Source: DATJZG01 sp035499295
GTDB taxonomy: Bacteria > Myxococcota > Myxococcia > Myxococcales > Anaeromyxobacteraceae
Assembly (NCBI GenBank): GCA_035499295.1
Contig: DATJZG010000186.1
Coordinates: forward strand, 62,001 to 126,000
DNA length: 64,000 nt
Direction: 5' to 3'
The position numbers and the translations under genes were made by a program. Shown piece by piece: positions 7,795-17,735 of the stretch. The notes beneath the pieces are model-generated. The model did not search any database. It was given only the letters and a program-made list of their open reading frames with translations, and had not been told where the DNA came from. Within the stretch, counting starts at the first letter, position 1. Every line of letters begins with the position of its first letter.

Positions 7795-8524
7795 GGTCCC
7801 GTGTGAAGGCCGCGCCTCCGAGCCGCCGCGCGAGGTCGCGGGCCTCCGAGAGCAGCGAGCGCAGGACCCCCGGGCCGAGCGCCGGCCCGACGAGGGAGAG
7901 TGAGCGGAGCACCGCATCGAGCCGCTCGGGCGAGAGGACCTCTTCGTGTCGCCATTCCTCCTGGGCCCAGGCCTCTGCCCCGGCCGCGCGCAGGAGCTGC
8001 CCGAGCCGCCCCGGCGGCCGGGGGCGGGCCTTCGGGTTGGTGCGCTCGATCAGGCGCGCGAGCCCGCCCGCGAAGGGGGTGTCGGCGAGGCGCGCGCTCA
8101 GTACCGCCACCACCCCTCCCGGGGCGAGGATCCGCGCAGCCTCGCGGCCGGCGCGCTCGGGCTCCACCCACTGCAGGGCGTCGGCGAGGAGGACCTGTTG
8201 GACCGAGGCCGGCGCCAGGCCGGTCGACTCGGCGGCCGCCTGGACCGGCTCGACCGGGAGGCCCGCGGCGCTCGCGCGCAGAGCCGCGAGCATCGACGCC
8301 GCCGGCTCGACCGCGAACACCCGGGCGCCGCGCTTCGCGAGTGGCAGGGCCAAGAGTCCGGTGCCCGCCCCCAGGTCCGCGATGGCTGCGCCCGGGCCGC
8401 CGGCGAGCTCGAGGAGCCGATCGGCGAGCGCCGCCGGGTACCCGGGCCGCTCCCGGTAGTCGGCCGCCAGCCGGTTGAAGACCCAGTGGTGGGGCTCGTC
8501 GAGGCGCGCGTGGCGGCGTCCCAT
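7766..8524 (-). CDS. Class I SAM-dependent methyltransferase
   Basis: 252 residues from ATG 8524. SAM-binding motif I is IADLGAGTGLLALPLA near 48-63. An acidic residue ends strand 2 (VFAVEP) and the motif IV region is VLLADALQWVEP, as in the Methyltransf_11/UbiE-like group. The N-terminus (HHWVFNRLAADYRERPGYP) resembles proteins that methylate small molecules. TAGGCT lies 7 bases before the ATG, suggesting a leaderless start. It diverges from the ABC transporter genes, and its C-terminus overlaps the FemAB-like gene tail. Confidence 0.85.
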   Translation of the reverse strand: MGRRHARLDEPHHWVFNRLAADYRERPGYPAALADRLLELAGGPGAAIADLGAGTGLLALPLAKRGARVFAVEPAASMLAALRASAAGLPVEPVQAAAESTGLAPASVQQVLLADALQWVEPERAGREAARILAPGGVVAVLSARLADTPFAGGLARLIERTNPKARPRPPGRLGQLLRAAGAEAWAQEEWRHEEVLSPERLDAVLRSLSLVGPALGPGVLRSLLSEARDLARRLGGAAFTRDLTLSWGRRR

Positions 8525-8531
8525 GCGGAAG

Positions 8532-8537
8532 AGCCTA
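8532..8537 (-). promoter_or_regulatory. Candidate -10 box for a leaderless methyltransferase transcript
   Basis: TAGGCT on the minus strand (8537-8532) is followed by 7 bases and then the ATG at 8524. No clear -35 element is visible. Confidence 0.35.
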
Positions 8538-8602
8538 CCAGCGAAAGGCCGGGGGGTGCTCGAGCCGCGTCCGCCGCGCGGGCGCGAGGCCGGCAAGGGC
8601 GC

Positions 8603-8608
8603 TACACT
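8603..8608 (+). promoter_or_regulatory. Candidate -10 box for a leaderless ABC transporter transcript
   Basis: TACACT is followed by 7 bases and then the GTG start at 8616. The likely transcription start coincides with the start codon, and no Shine-Dalgarno sequence fits between. Confidence 0.4.
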
Positions 8609-8615
8609 CCATCGG

Positions 8616-9548
8616 GTGCCGGAATCGGTCGTCACTCTCCGCGACGTGAGCAAGCGCTACGGCACCTTCGCCGCGCTCGACCACGTCGACCTGGAGGTCC
8701 CGCGAGGCGAGATCTTCGCGCTCCTCGGGCCGAACGGGGCCGGGAAGACGACGCTCATCAGCATCGTCGCCGGCCTGGTGCGGGCCAGCGCCGGCAGCAC
8801 GCTCGTCTTGGGCCGGGATGTGGTGTCGAGCTACCAGTTCACGCGCCGCGCGGTGGGGCTCGTGCCGCAGGAGATCAACTTCGATCCGTTCTTCACGGTG
8901 GAGGAGACGCTGCGAATCCAGGCCGGCTACTTCGGCGTGCGCCTCCGGCCCGAACGCCTGGAGGAGATCCTTTCCGCTCTCGACCTCGAATCGAAGCGCC
9001 ACGCCAACACCCGCTCGCTCTCGGGCGGGATGAAGCGCCGCCTGCTCATCGGCAAGGCGCTGGTGCACGAGCCGCGGGTCCTCTTCCTCGACGAACCGAC
9101 CGCCGGGGTGGACGTCCAGCTGCGGCAGTCGCTCTGGGCCTACGTGCGGACCTTGCGGGCGAGGGGCACCACCATCGTACTCACCACCCACTACCTGGAC
9201 GAGGCCGAGGAGCTCGCCGACCGGGTGGCGGTGATCGCCGAGGGGCGCATCCTGCTCGTGGAGGAGAAGCGGCGGCTGCTCGAGCGGTACGCCGGGAAGA
9301 CCCTGCGGGTGGCCCTCTCCGCCGCGGTGGGCGAGCTGCCGCCCCCGCTCGCGGCCCTGGGCGCTCGCCTGGAGGACGGGGGCCTGGCGGTGGCCGTGGT
9401 GGCGCCCCCCGGGGCGTCCTTCGGCCCGGCGCTCGCCGCCATCGCCGCGGCCGGCCTGCCGGTTCGCGACGTCGAGACGCGCCGGATGCGGCTCGAGGAC
9501 GTTTTCGTGTCCCTCCTCAACCGCGGCGCACCCCGGAATAGCGCGTGA
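8616..9548 (+). CDS. ABC-2 type transporter, ATP-binding subunit
   Basis: 310 residues from GTG 8616. Walker A GPNGAGKTT is at 38-46, the signature LSGGM at 135-139, Walker B VLFLDEP at 155-161 and the H-loop His at 192. The arrangement and the about 80-residue C-terminal extension match DrrA/NodI-like exporters. It would energise the permease encoded next, which overlaps it by 4 bases (GTGA). The cargo (drug, polysaccharide or lipid) is not evident from context. Confidence 0.95.
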   Translation: MPESVVTLRDVSKRYGTFAALDHVDLEVPRGEIFALLGPNGAGKTTLISIVAGLVRASAGSTLVLGRDVVSSYQFTRRAVGLVPQEINFDPFFTVEETLRIQAGYFGVRLRPERLEEILSALDLESKRHANTRSLSGGMKRRLLIGKALVHEPRVLFLDEPTAGVDVQLRQSLWAYVRTLRARGTTIVLTTHYLDEAEELADRVAVIAEGRILLVEEKRRLLERYAGKTLRVALSAAVGELPPPLAALGARLEDGGLAVAVVAPPGASFGPALAAIAAAGLPVRDVETRRMRLEDVFVSLLNRGAPRNSA

Positions 9549-10306
9549 TCGGGCTCGGGCCACGCACCCTCCTCCTCAAGGAGGTCCGGCGCTTCATGCG
9601 GGTGCCGGGCCAGACGGTGCTGTCGCCCCTCGTCACCACCAGCCTTTACTTCCTGGTGTTCGGCTGGTCCCTCGGCAGCCGCCTCCGCGAGGTGGAGGGG
9701 GTCCCCTACGCCCGCTTCATCGTCCCCGGGCTCGTGATGCTCGGCGCCGTCACCAACGCATTTCTCAACACCTCGTCCTCGATCATGGTGATGAAGCTGC
9801 AGGGGACGATGGTCGACCTGCTCGTGTCGCCCCTCTCCTACGGGGAGATCCTGGGATCCTTCGTGGGCGCGGCGGCCATCCGGGGGCTGCTCGTGGGCTC
9901 GGTGGTCTGGCTCGTCGCCGCGGCCTTCACCGGTTTCGAGGTCGCCCACCCCCTCTTCGCCCTCTTCATGCTCTCGCTCGTGGCGGTCACCTTCGGTGCC
10001 CTCGGGTTCGTGACCGGGGTCTGGGCTCGGACCTTCGAGCAGGTCAACTTCTTCCCCACCTTCGTCATCACCCCCCTCACGTTCCTCGGAGGCGTCTTCT
10101 ACTCCGCGGCGATGCTGCCCTCGCCGCTGCGCACCCTCACGCTCTCGAACCCCCTCTACTACATGGTGGACGCCCTCCGTTGGGGGATGCTCGGCTGGTC
10201 GGGCGCGGGTCCCCTCGCGGGAGCCGGCTTCGTCGCCCTGCTGTGCGGCCTCTCGCTCGGCACCGCCTACCTCATCCTCCGCAGCGGCTGGAGGCTGCGC
10301 GGATAG
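9545..10306 (+). CDS. ABC-2 type transporter permease
   Basis: 253 residues with six predicted membrane segments, in the ABC2_membrane (DrrB/NodJ) layout. It opens with GPRTLLLKEVRRFMRVPGQTV, has the long second segment LGAVTNAFLNTSSSIMVMKL, and ends in the typical SNPLYYMVDALRW motif before the last segment. It is translationally coupled to the ATPase through the GTGA overlap. The two proteins together should make an inner-membrane exporter. Confidence 0.93.
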   Translation: MIGLGPRTLLLKEVRRFMRVPGQTVLSPLVTTSLYFLVFGWSLGSRLREVEGVPYARFIVPGLVMLGAVTNAFLNTSSSIMVMKLQGTMVDLLVSPLSYGEILGSFVGAAAIRGLLVGSVVWLVAAAFTGFEVAHPLFALFMLSLVAVTFGALGFVTGVWARTFEQVNFFPTFVITPLTFLGGVFYSAAMLPSPLRTLTLSNPLYYMVDALRWGMLGWSGAGPLAGAGFVALLCGLSLGTAYLILRSGWRLRG

Positions 10307-10340
10307 GCGATTCGCGCCTCGGCGCTCCTTCAGTTGGGGA

Positions 10341-10368
10341 TGGACTTTGCCCCCTCGTGGGTTATTCT
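10341..10368 (+). promoter_or_regulatory. Candidate sigma-70-type promoter of the lipoprotein gene
   Basis: TGGACT, a 16-base spacer and TATTCT (10363-10368) precede the lipoprotein gene, giving a leader of about 36 bases that holds a good Shine-Dalgarno (GGAGGAAG). Confidence 0.35.
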
Positions 10369-10410
10369 ACGGCCGCTTTTTTGAACCAGACATTCTCGGA
10401 GGAAGATCAA

Positions 10411-11235
10411 ATGCGTGTAGCCCTGGTCGTCTCACTCGCGCTGGCCCTGACGGCCTGCAAGAAGTCCGAGCCGCCGACGACGGCGGCGCAGCTCCCGTCG
10501 CCCGGCGCGGCCGGCACCCTCAAGGGCAAGGTGCTCGAGCGGATCGATGCCGCTCCCTACAGCTACCTCAAGCTCGCGACGCAGGGCGGGGAGATCTGGG
10601 CTGCGGTGCCGCAGACGAACGTGGCGAACGGCGCGGAGGTCGGCCTCGAGAATCCGATGGTGATGAGCGACTTCGAGAGCAAGACGCTCAACCGGAAATT
10701 CGAGAAGATCTTCTTCGCCACGCTCACCGGCGGTCCCACCGCGGCCGGGGCTCCTGGCATGCCGCCCGCGGGAATGCCGCCCGCGGGAATGCCGGCGGGC
10801 GGGATGCCGCCCCCCGGAGCGCCGGGGGGGATGCCTCCGGGCGGCGTGCCCCCCGGGATGGCGGCCCAGCACGCCGCGGCCGCCGCAGGTCCGGTGGACG
10901 TGGGCGAGGTCAAGGTGGCGAAGGCGACGGGCACCAACGCCAAGACCGTGGCCGAGGTCTACGGGCAGAAGGCGCAGCTGAAGGAGAAGAAGGTCACGGT
11001 GCGCGGCAAGGTGGTGAAGTACAACTCGGGGATCATGGGCAAGAACTGGATCCACCTGCGCGACGGCACCGGCGCCCAGGCCAAGGGGGACAACGACATC
11101 ACCGTCACCTCCGGTGACGCGGCCGCCGTCGGCGACGTGGTGGTGGTGACGGGCACGGTCCGGCTCGACAAGGACTTCGGCGCTGGGTACGCCTACCCGG
11201 TCATCATCGAGGAAGCGACCGTCGCGAAGAAGTAG
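10411..11235 (+). CDS. Lipoprotein with two OB-fold-like modules and a Met-Pro-Gly repeat linker
   Basis: 274 residues. The ATG has a strong Shine-Dalgarno. The lipobox LALTAC places the lipidated Cys at 16. Residues 36-100 (GKVLERIDAAPYSYLKLATQGGEIWAAVP) resemble the NrfJ-type OB-fold module. Residues 162-270 contain a second OB-like module (KKVTVRGKVVKYN, NWIHLRDGTG, DVVVVTGTV). Between them, 114-150 is a low-complexity linker of MPPAG/GMPPG repeats. It is probably anchored in the outer membrane or periplasm; the ligand is unknown. A hairpin terminator follows. Confidence 0.75.
   Translation: MRVALVVSLALALTACKKSEPPTTAAQLPSPGAAGTLKGKVLERIDAAPYSYLKLATQGGEIWAAVPQTNVANGAEVGLENPMVMSDFESKTLNRKFEKIFFATLTGGPTAAGAPGMPPAGMPPAGMPAGGMPPPGAPGGMPPGGVPPGMAAQHAAAAAGPVDVGEVKVAKATGTNAKTVAEVYGQKAQLKEKKVTVRGKVVKYNSGIMGKNWIHLRDGTGAQAKGDNDITVTSGDAAAVGDVVVVTGTVRLDKDFGAGYAYPVIIEEATVAKK
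10750..10860 (+). repeat. In-frame MPPAG/GMPPG coding repeats
   Basis: About seven imperfect short repeats encode Gly-Met-Pro-Pro-Ala/Gly units. Two copies (GGAATGCCGCCCGC) are identical and adjacent. Such arrays can expand or contract by slippage, altering linker length between the two modules of the lipoprotein. Confidence 0.8.
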
Positions 11236-11252
11236 GGCTGGGATCCCTCTCC

Positions 11253-11285
11253 GAAGGCGGGCCGGCGTCGCCGGCGGCCGCCTTC
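11253..11285 (+). terminator. Hairpin terminator after the lipoprotein gene
   Basis: GAAGGCGG (11253-11260) pairs with CCGCCTTC (11278-11285), and GCCGGC pairs inside, with a 2-base bulge. It starts 18 bases after the stop. The following tract (GCCTTCCTCC) is only weakly T-rich. Confidence 0.5.
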
Positions 11286-11359
11286 GCCTTCCTCCTGGGC
11301 GCCCGCGACCGGTCGCCCCTGGGCGCCGAGGCGGCGCCGCTCCGCTCCCTCAGGGACCC

Positions 11360-11911
11360 GTGGCGCTCCCCGCGACCCTCTACGATCTCCAGGTCGAGCT
11401 CTCGCACGTCGACGCGGGGGTAGCGCAGCGAGTCTCGCTTCGCCTCGTCCGCCACCCCTCGGAGTCGATGGAGAGGCTCTGGCTGCGCGCCCTTGCGCAG
11501 TGCTGGCTGTGGCGGGAGGGGATCGAGCAGGGCCCAGGCCTGTGCGAGCCGGACCGGCCCGACGTCCTCGCCCGCGACCTCACCGGCGCGCTGACCCTCT
11601 GGGTCCGCGTCGGCAGGCCCGACGCCGCGAAGGTCCAGCACGAGGCCGATCGGAACCCTCGCGCGGAGGTCGCCGTCCTCTTCGACTCCCCGAGGCGGAT
11701 GGAGGCCTTCGTGGCCGACGCGAGAGAGGCCGGGCTCGCGCGCCTCGGGAGGGTCGCGCTCGCGGCGGTCGAGCCCCGGATGCTCGAGGCGCTCGCGGCC
11801 GTGGAGGAGCGGCGGATCCGCGTCGCGCTCACGATCGTGGGCGAGCACCTCTACCTCGAGCGCGCAGGCGTCTGCCTCGACGGCCCCCTCCACCGAGCGA
11901 GCCTCCCCTAG
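11360..11911 (+). CDS. yaeQ: YaeQ family protein
   Basis: 183 residues beginning at GTG 11360. It reads MALPATLYDLQVELSHVDAG and RVSLRLVRHPSESMERLWLR, then DLTGALTLWVRVGRPDAAK, the characteristic N-terminal and central blocks of YaeQ. The family has a PD-(D/E)XK nuclease-like fold, but its activity is not established. It was once linked to RfaH-like regulation, a claim later withdrawn. It is preceded by the lipoprotein terminator, so it probably has its own promoter. Confidence 0.85.
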   Translation: MALPATLYDLQVELSHVDAGVAQRVSLRLVRHPSESMERLWLRALAQCWLWREGIEQGPGLCEPDRPDVLARDLTGALTLWVRVGRPDAAKVQHEADRNPRAEVAVLFDSPRRMEAFVADAREAGLARLGRVALAAVEPRMLEALAAVEERRIRVALTIVGEHLYLERAGVCLDGPLHRASLP

Positions 11912-11938
11912 GAGTTCCGGTGGGTTCCGTGCAACTGC

Positions 11939-11967
11939 TTGCGCGGGCGTTAGATTCCCGCTATCAG
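11939..11967 (+). promoter_or_regulatory. Promoter of the SUF operon
   Basis: TTGCGC (11939-11944), a 17-base spacer and TATCAG (11962-11967) form a reasonable housekeeping promoter, with transcription starting near 11974 and a leader of about 60 bases to the rrf2 ATG. Confidence 0.5.
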
Positions 11968-11985
11968 GACCATTCCGGTCCAGAT
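11963..11985 (+). promoter_or_regulatory. Dyad operator over the SUF promoter
   Basis: ATCAGGACC-N5-GGTCCAGAT is an inverted repeat with 9-base arms and one mismatch. It covers the -10 box and the presumed transcription start. Its size and position fit an Rrf2/IscR-type autorepression site for the regulator encoded immediately downstream. Confidence 0.55.
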
Positions 11986-12033
11986 ACATCTAGCCGGCGA
12001 ACGGGCAGGCCCCTTTCAGGTGGTGTGCGCGAC

Positions 12034-12479
12034 ATGATCCGGATGACCAAGCTCGCCGACTACGGAATCGTCCTTCTCACCCACATGGCGATGTCTCGGG
12101 AGGGCTCGCTCCACACCGCCCAGGAGCTCTCCGGTCGCTCGCGCGTGCCGCTACCGACCGCGAGCAAGCTGCTCAAGTCCCTCGCTCGAGCGGGCCTCGT
12201 GGTGTCGCACCGGGGGCGGAACGGCGGCTACGGCCTCGCCCGGGACGCGGAGCGGATCTCGGTCGCCGAAATCATCTCCGCCATCGAGGGGCCCATCGGG
12301 ATCACCGAGTGCGGGACCGGCGTGGTCGGCAATTGCGACCTCGAGGACTTCTGCGCCGCGAGGGGGCGGTGGGGTCCGATCAGCCGCGCCATCGAGCACG
12401 CCCTCCAGAAAGTGCCGCTCTCGGCCATGCGGCCCGAGCCGGGGCTCGTCCGGCTCGCGGTGCCCAACGAGGTGACGCC

Positions 12480-12483
<4 letters not shown>
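12034..12483 (+). CDS. Rrf2-family Fe-S regulator of the SUF operon
   Basis: 149 residues. The N-terminal winged helix MTKLADYGIVLLTHMA to HRGRNGGYGLAR is typical of Rrf2/IscR. Three Cys at 93, 101 and 107 (C-X7-C-X5-C) could hold an iron-sulfur cluster, matching the SUF-associated Rrf2 branch. It probably senses cluster status and represses the operon through the dyad at 11963-11985. The start is ATG 12034, with 12043 as an alternative. Its stop overlaps the sufB GTG. Confidence 0.9.
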
Positions 12484-13909
<1,426 letters not shown>

Positions 13910-13913
<4 letters not shown>

Positions 13914-14725
13914 GCTCGAAGGATCACGAGAATCGGCCGCTCCTCCAGGTGGAGGGGCTGCGGGCCCGCATCGGGGAGACGGAGATCCTGAAGGGCCTGA
14001 GCCTCGCCGTGAACCTGGGGGAGGTGCACGCCATCATGGGCCCGAACGGCTCCGGCAAGAGCACCTTTGCCGGCGTGCTGGCCGGCCGGGATCACGCGGA
14101 GGTGACGGCCGGGAGCGCCATCCTCGACGGACGCGACCTGCTCGCCATGCCGCCGGAGGAGCGCGCCAAGGCCGGCCTCTTCCTGGGGTTCCAATATCCG
14201 GTGGAGATCCCCGGGGTCGGCAACCTTTACTTCTTGCGAACCGCGCTCAACGCGCAGCGGAAGGCGCGCGGGGAGGAGGAGCTCGACGCGGTCGACTTCC
14301 TCGAGTACGTGAAGGACCGCATGAAACTGGTGGAGATGGACCCCACCTTCATGAGCCGCGGGCTAAACGAGGGCTTCTCCGGCGGCGAGAAGAAGCGCAA
14401 CGAGGTGCTGCAGATGGCGGTGCTCGAACCCCGGCTCGCCATCCTGGACGAGATCGACAGCGGCCTCGACATCGACGCCCTGCGAATCGTCGCCCAGGGG
14501 GTGCAGGCGCTGCGGGGCCCGAAGCGCTCCACCGTCCTCGTCACCCACTACCAGCGGCTCCTCGAGTACGTCGTCCCCGACGTCGTCCACGTCATGGCGG
14601 CAGGCCGGATCGTCCTCTCGGGCGGGCGCGAGCTGGCGCTCGAGCTGGAGAAGAAGGGCTACGCCTGGATCGACGAGGAGGCGCAGCGAGGGGCCTTCGC
14701 CATTTCTGCACAGGGGGCGCCGTGA
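13910..14725 (+). CDS. sufC: SUF ATPase SufC
   Basis: 271 residues. Walker A GPNGSGKST is at 44-52, the signature FSGGEKKR at 156-163 and Walker B LAILDEID at 176-183, all in the SufC form. The ATGA overlap with sufB supports coupled translation. SufC hydrolyses ATP to drive conformational changes in SufBCD. The C-terminus is about 10 residues longer than usual. Confidence 0.97.
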
Positions 14726-16026
14726 TCCCCTTCGCGGAGGCCCTGCTCCAGGAGGCGGCGCGCTCCGCGCCGCTGCCCGCGTTCGCGGCGGACCTGCGCC
14801 GAGCCGGGCGCGCCACCTTCGAGGCCCTGGGCCTGCCCACCGCGCACCTCGAGGACTGGAGGTTCACCTCGCTCGCGCCGCTCGCGTCGCAGCCGTTCTC
14901 CCCGGGCGACCCGGAGGCCCCTCTCGCCGCGGCGGACCTCGAGCGCCAGGCCGGCACCGGCGCCGGGCCGAGGCTCGTCTTCGTGAACGGCCGCCTGCGC
15001 GAGGACCTCTCCCGTCCTTCCAGGGCTTTCTACGCCGGAAGTCTCGCCCGCGCCCTCCGGGAGTGCCCCGCCCTGGCCGAGCCGCACCTCGGCCGGGTGG
15101 CGCCGCTCGACGGTCACCCCTTCGCCGCGCTCAACGCGGCGCTGTGGGCCGACGGGGCCCTCGTTCACCTCCCCGCCGCGACCGCCTTGGTGGAGCCGGT
15201 AGAACTGGTCTTTGCCACCGTCGGAACGGGGGCCGCCGCGGCGAGCGCCCCGCGCGTGCTCGTCGTCGCCGAGCCCGGGAGCGAGGGCACCGTGGTGGAG
15301 CGGTACCTGGCGCTCGGGCCCGGGCCGGCCCTCACGAGTGCCGTCACCGAGGTGGCGCTCGGGGAGGGGGCCCGGGTGGACCACTACCAGGTGCAGGACC
15401 AGCCGGCGAACGCCTTCCACTTCGCGTTCGTGGGCGTGGAGGCGGAGCGGGAGGCGGGATTCCACACCCATTCCACGGCGCTCGGGGCCGCCATCTCCCG
15501 CAGCGACGTGAAGGTCCGGCTTGCGGGGGAGGGTGCCGAGGCGTCGGTTGAGGGGCTCTACATGACGGACGGCAGGCGGCTCGTCGACAACCACTCGGTG
15601 GTGGAGCACGCAAAGCCCCACGGCACGAGCCGCGAGGTCTTCAAGGGGATCCTCGACGGCGAGTCGCGCGCCGTGTTCGGCGGACGGGTGCGCGTGCTCG
15701 AGGGCGCCCTGAAGACCGATGCGCACCAGATGAACTCCAACCTGCTCCTCTCCCGCGACGCCACCGTCGACGCCATGCCCCAGCTCGAGATCTACGCCGA
15801 CGACGTGAAGTGTGGCCACGGGGGGACGGTGGGCCAGCTCGACCCCGACGCCCTCTTCTACCTGCGGTCGAGGGGCCTCCCGCTCGCCCACGCCCGCAGC
15901 CTCCTCATCTACGCCTTCGCGCGGGAGATGGTGGACCGGGTGCGCCTGCCGGCGCTCCGCGAGCGGGTCGGCCGCCTGGTGGCGGGGCGCTTGCCCGAAG
16001 GCGCTCGCGTCCTGGAGGCCGCATGA
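14722..16026 (+). CDS. sufD: SufD
   Basis: 434 residues from GTG 14722, overlapping sufC by 4 bases. The beta-helix core shows EDWRFTSLAPL near the N-terminus, LVFVNGRLRED, VEHAKPHGTSREVFKGILDGESRAVFGGRVRV and the C-terminal DDVKCGHGGTVGQLDPDALFYLRSRG, which carries the conserved Cys-Gly-His that contacts SufB. It works as a scaffold partner of SufB/SufC. Confidence 0.96.
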   Translation: MIPFAEALLQEAARSAPLPAFAADLRRAGRATFEALGLPTAHLEDWRFTSLAPLASQPFSPGDPEAPLAAADLERQAGTGAGPRLVFVNGRLREDLSRPSRAFYAGSLARALRECPALAEPHLGRVAPLDGHPFAALNAALWADGALVHLPAATALVEPVELVFATVGTGAAAASAPRVLVVAEPGSEGTVVERYLALGPGPALTSAVTEVALGEGARVDHYQVQDQPANAFHFAFVGVEAEREAGFHTHSTALGAAISRSDVKVRLAGEGAEASVEGLYMTDGRRLVDNHSVVEHAKPHGTSREVFKGILDGESRAVFGGRVRVLEGALKTDAHQMNSNLLLSRDATVDAMPQLEIYADDVKCGHGGTVGQLDPDALFYLRSRGLPLAHARSLLIYAFAREMVDRVRLPALRERVGRLVAGRLPEGARVLEAA

Positions 16027-17288
16027 GCGAACTCTTCGCCGAGGCGGTCTCCGCCGCTCACCGCCGCCCCCCCTTCGACGTGGAGCGCGTGCGCCAGGAG
16101 TTCCCCATCCTGTCGCAGAAGGTCCACGGCCGGCCGCTCGTGTACCTCGACAGCGGAGCCACCGCGCAGAAGCCCCAGCGGGTCATCGACGCCGTCTCCC
16201 ACTTTTACGCGCACGACAACGCCAACGTGCACCGAGGCGTCTACGCCCTGGCCGAGCGCGCCACCGCCGCCTACGAGCGAGCCCGCGCGCGGGTGGCGCA
16301 CTTCCTGGGAGCGGGAGACCCGAAGGAGATCGTCTTCGTGCGCGGGGCCACCGAGGCGCTGAACCTGGTGGCGCAGGCGTTCGGGCGAAAGAACGTGGGG
16401 GCCGGTGACGAGATCCTCGTCACCGCCATGGAGCACCACTCCAACATCGTGCCCTGGCAGATGCTGGCGGAGGAGAAGGGGGCGCGGCTCGAGGTGGCGC
16501 CGGTCGACGACCGCGGGGTGCTGCTGCTCGACGAGCTGGAGCGGAGGATCGGCCCGCGCACGCGGATCGTGGCGCTCACCCACGTCTCGAACGCCCTCGG
16601 CACCGTGAACCCGGTCGCGAAGGTGGTGGAGATGGCTCACCGCCGCGGGGCGGCGGTGGTGGTGGACGGCGCCCAGGCGGCTCCCCACCTGGCGGTGAAC
16701 GTTGCCGAGCTGGGCTGCGACTTCTACGTCTTCAGCGGTCACAAGGTGTTCGGTCCCACCGGCATCGGGGTGCTCTACGGCAAGGCGGCCCGGCTCGAGG
16801 CCATGCCCCCGTGGCAGGGCGGGGGGGACATGATCCTCTCGGTGACCTTCGAACGCACCCTCTACAACCGCATCCCGTACAAGTTCGAGGCCGGCACTCC
16901 ACACGCCGCCGGGGCGGTCGGGCTCGGGGCGGCGCTGGAGTGGCTGGGGGAGCTCGACCGGTCCAGCATGGAGGCGCACGAGCGCGACCTCCTTCAGTAC
17001 GGCACCGAGCAGCTCTCCCGGGTCCCGGGGCTGCGGATCATCGGCACCGCGCCGGAGAAGGTGGCGGTGTTCTCGTTCGTCCTCGAGGGGGTCCACCCCC
17101 ACGACGTCGGGACGATCCTCGATCGCGAAGGGGTGGCCATCCGCGCCGGGCACCACTGCGCGCAGCCCCTCATGCAGCGGTTTGGGGTCCCGGCGACGGT
17201 GCGCGCCTCCCTTGCCCTCTACAACACGCGCGCGGAGATCGACGCCCTGGTGCGGGGTATCTCTCGCGTGCGGGAGATGTTCCGATGA
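16023..17288 (+). CDS. sufS: Cysteine desulfurase SufS
   Basis: 421 residues. The PLP Lys is K241 in SGHKVFGPTG and the catalytic persulfide Cys is C379 in RAGHHCAQP, the group II (SufS/CsdA) arrangement. It removes sulfur from cysteine and hands it to SufU. The ATG at 16023 overlaps the sufD stop. A further N-terminal signature is LVYLDSGATAQKP at 39-51. Length is normal for the family. Confidence 0.98.
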   Translation: MSELFAEAVSAAHRRPPFDVERVRQEFPILSQKVHGRPLVYLDSGATAQKPQRVIDAVSHFYAHDNANVHRGVYALAERATAAYERARARVAHFLGAGDPKEIVFVRGATEALNLVAQAFGRKNVGAGDEILVTAMEHHSNIVPWQMLAEEKGARLEVAPVDDRGVLLLDELERRIGPRTRIVALTHVSNALGTVNPVAKVVEMAHRRGAAVVVDGAQAAPHLAVNVAELGCDFYVFSGHKVFGPTGIGVLYGKAARLEAMPPWQGGGDMILSVTFERTLYNRIPYKFEAGTPHAAGAVGLGAALEWLGELDRSSMEAHERDLLQYGTEQLSRVPGLRIIGTAPEKVAVFSFVLEGVHPHDVGTILDREGVAIRAGHHCAQPLMQRFGVPATVRASLALYNTRAEIDALVRGISRVREMFR

Positions 17289-17731
17289 GCGACCTCGAGG
17301 ACCTCTACCAGGAAGTGATCCTCGACCACGGGCGGAACCCCAGGAACTTCCGCATCATCGAGGGGGCGAGTGCCGACGCCGAGGGGCTCAACCCGCTGTG
17401 CGGAGACCACTACCACGTCTACCTGAAGCTCGACGGGGACCGCATCGCCGACGTCTCCTTCCAGGGTGCCGGCTGCGCCATCTCCAAGGCCTCCGCCTCG
17501 CTCATGACGTCGGCGCTGAAGGGCAAGACGGTGGCGGACGCGGAGGAGCTCTTCCGACGGTTCCACAAGATGGTGGTGGAAGGAGACCGGAGCCAGGCAG
17601 AGGGGCTCGGGAAGCTGGCGGTGCTGAAGGGGGTCTGCGACTTCCCCACCCGGGTGAAGTGCGCGAGCCTGGTGTGGCACACGCTGCACTCCGCGCTTCA
17701 CGGCGCCGACAAGCCCGTCTCCACGGAGTGA
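17285..17731 (+). CDS. sufU: Sulfur acceptor SufU
   Basis: 148 residues, IscU-like, with the zinc ligands expected of SufU: C39 and D41 in NPLCGD, C64 in GAGCAIS and C126 in VKCASL. The roughly 20-residue insert between the second and third Cys (about 80-105) separates SufU from IscU. It accepts sulfur from SufS rather than acting as a scaffold. The ATGA overlap with sufS fits a tight complex. Confidence 0.95.
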   Translation: MSDLEDLYQEVILDHGRNPRNFRIIEGASADAEGLNPLCGDHYHVYLKLDGDRIADVSFQGAGCAISKASASLMTSALKGKTVADAEELFRRFHKMVVEGDRSQAEGLGKLAVLKGVCDFPTRVKCASLVWHTLHSALHGADKPVSTE

Positions 17732-17735
17732 GAGC

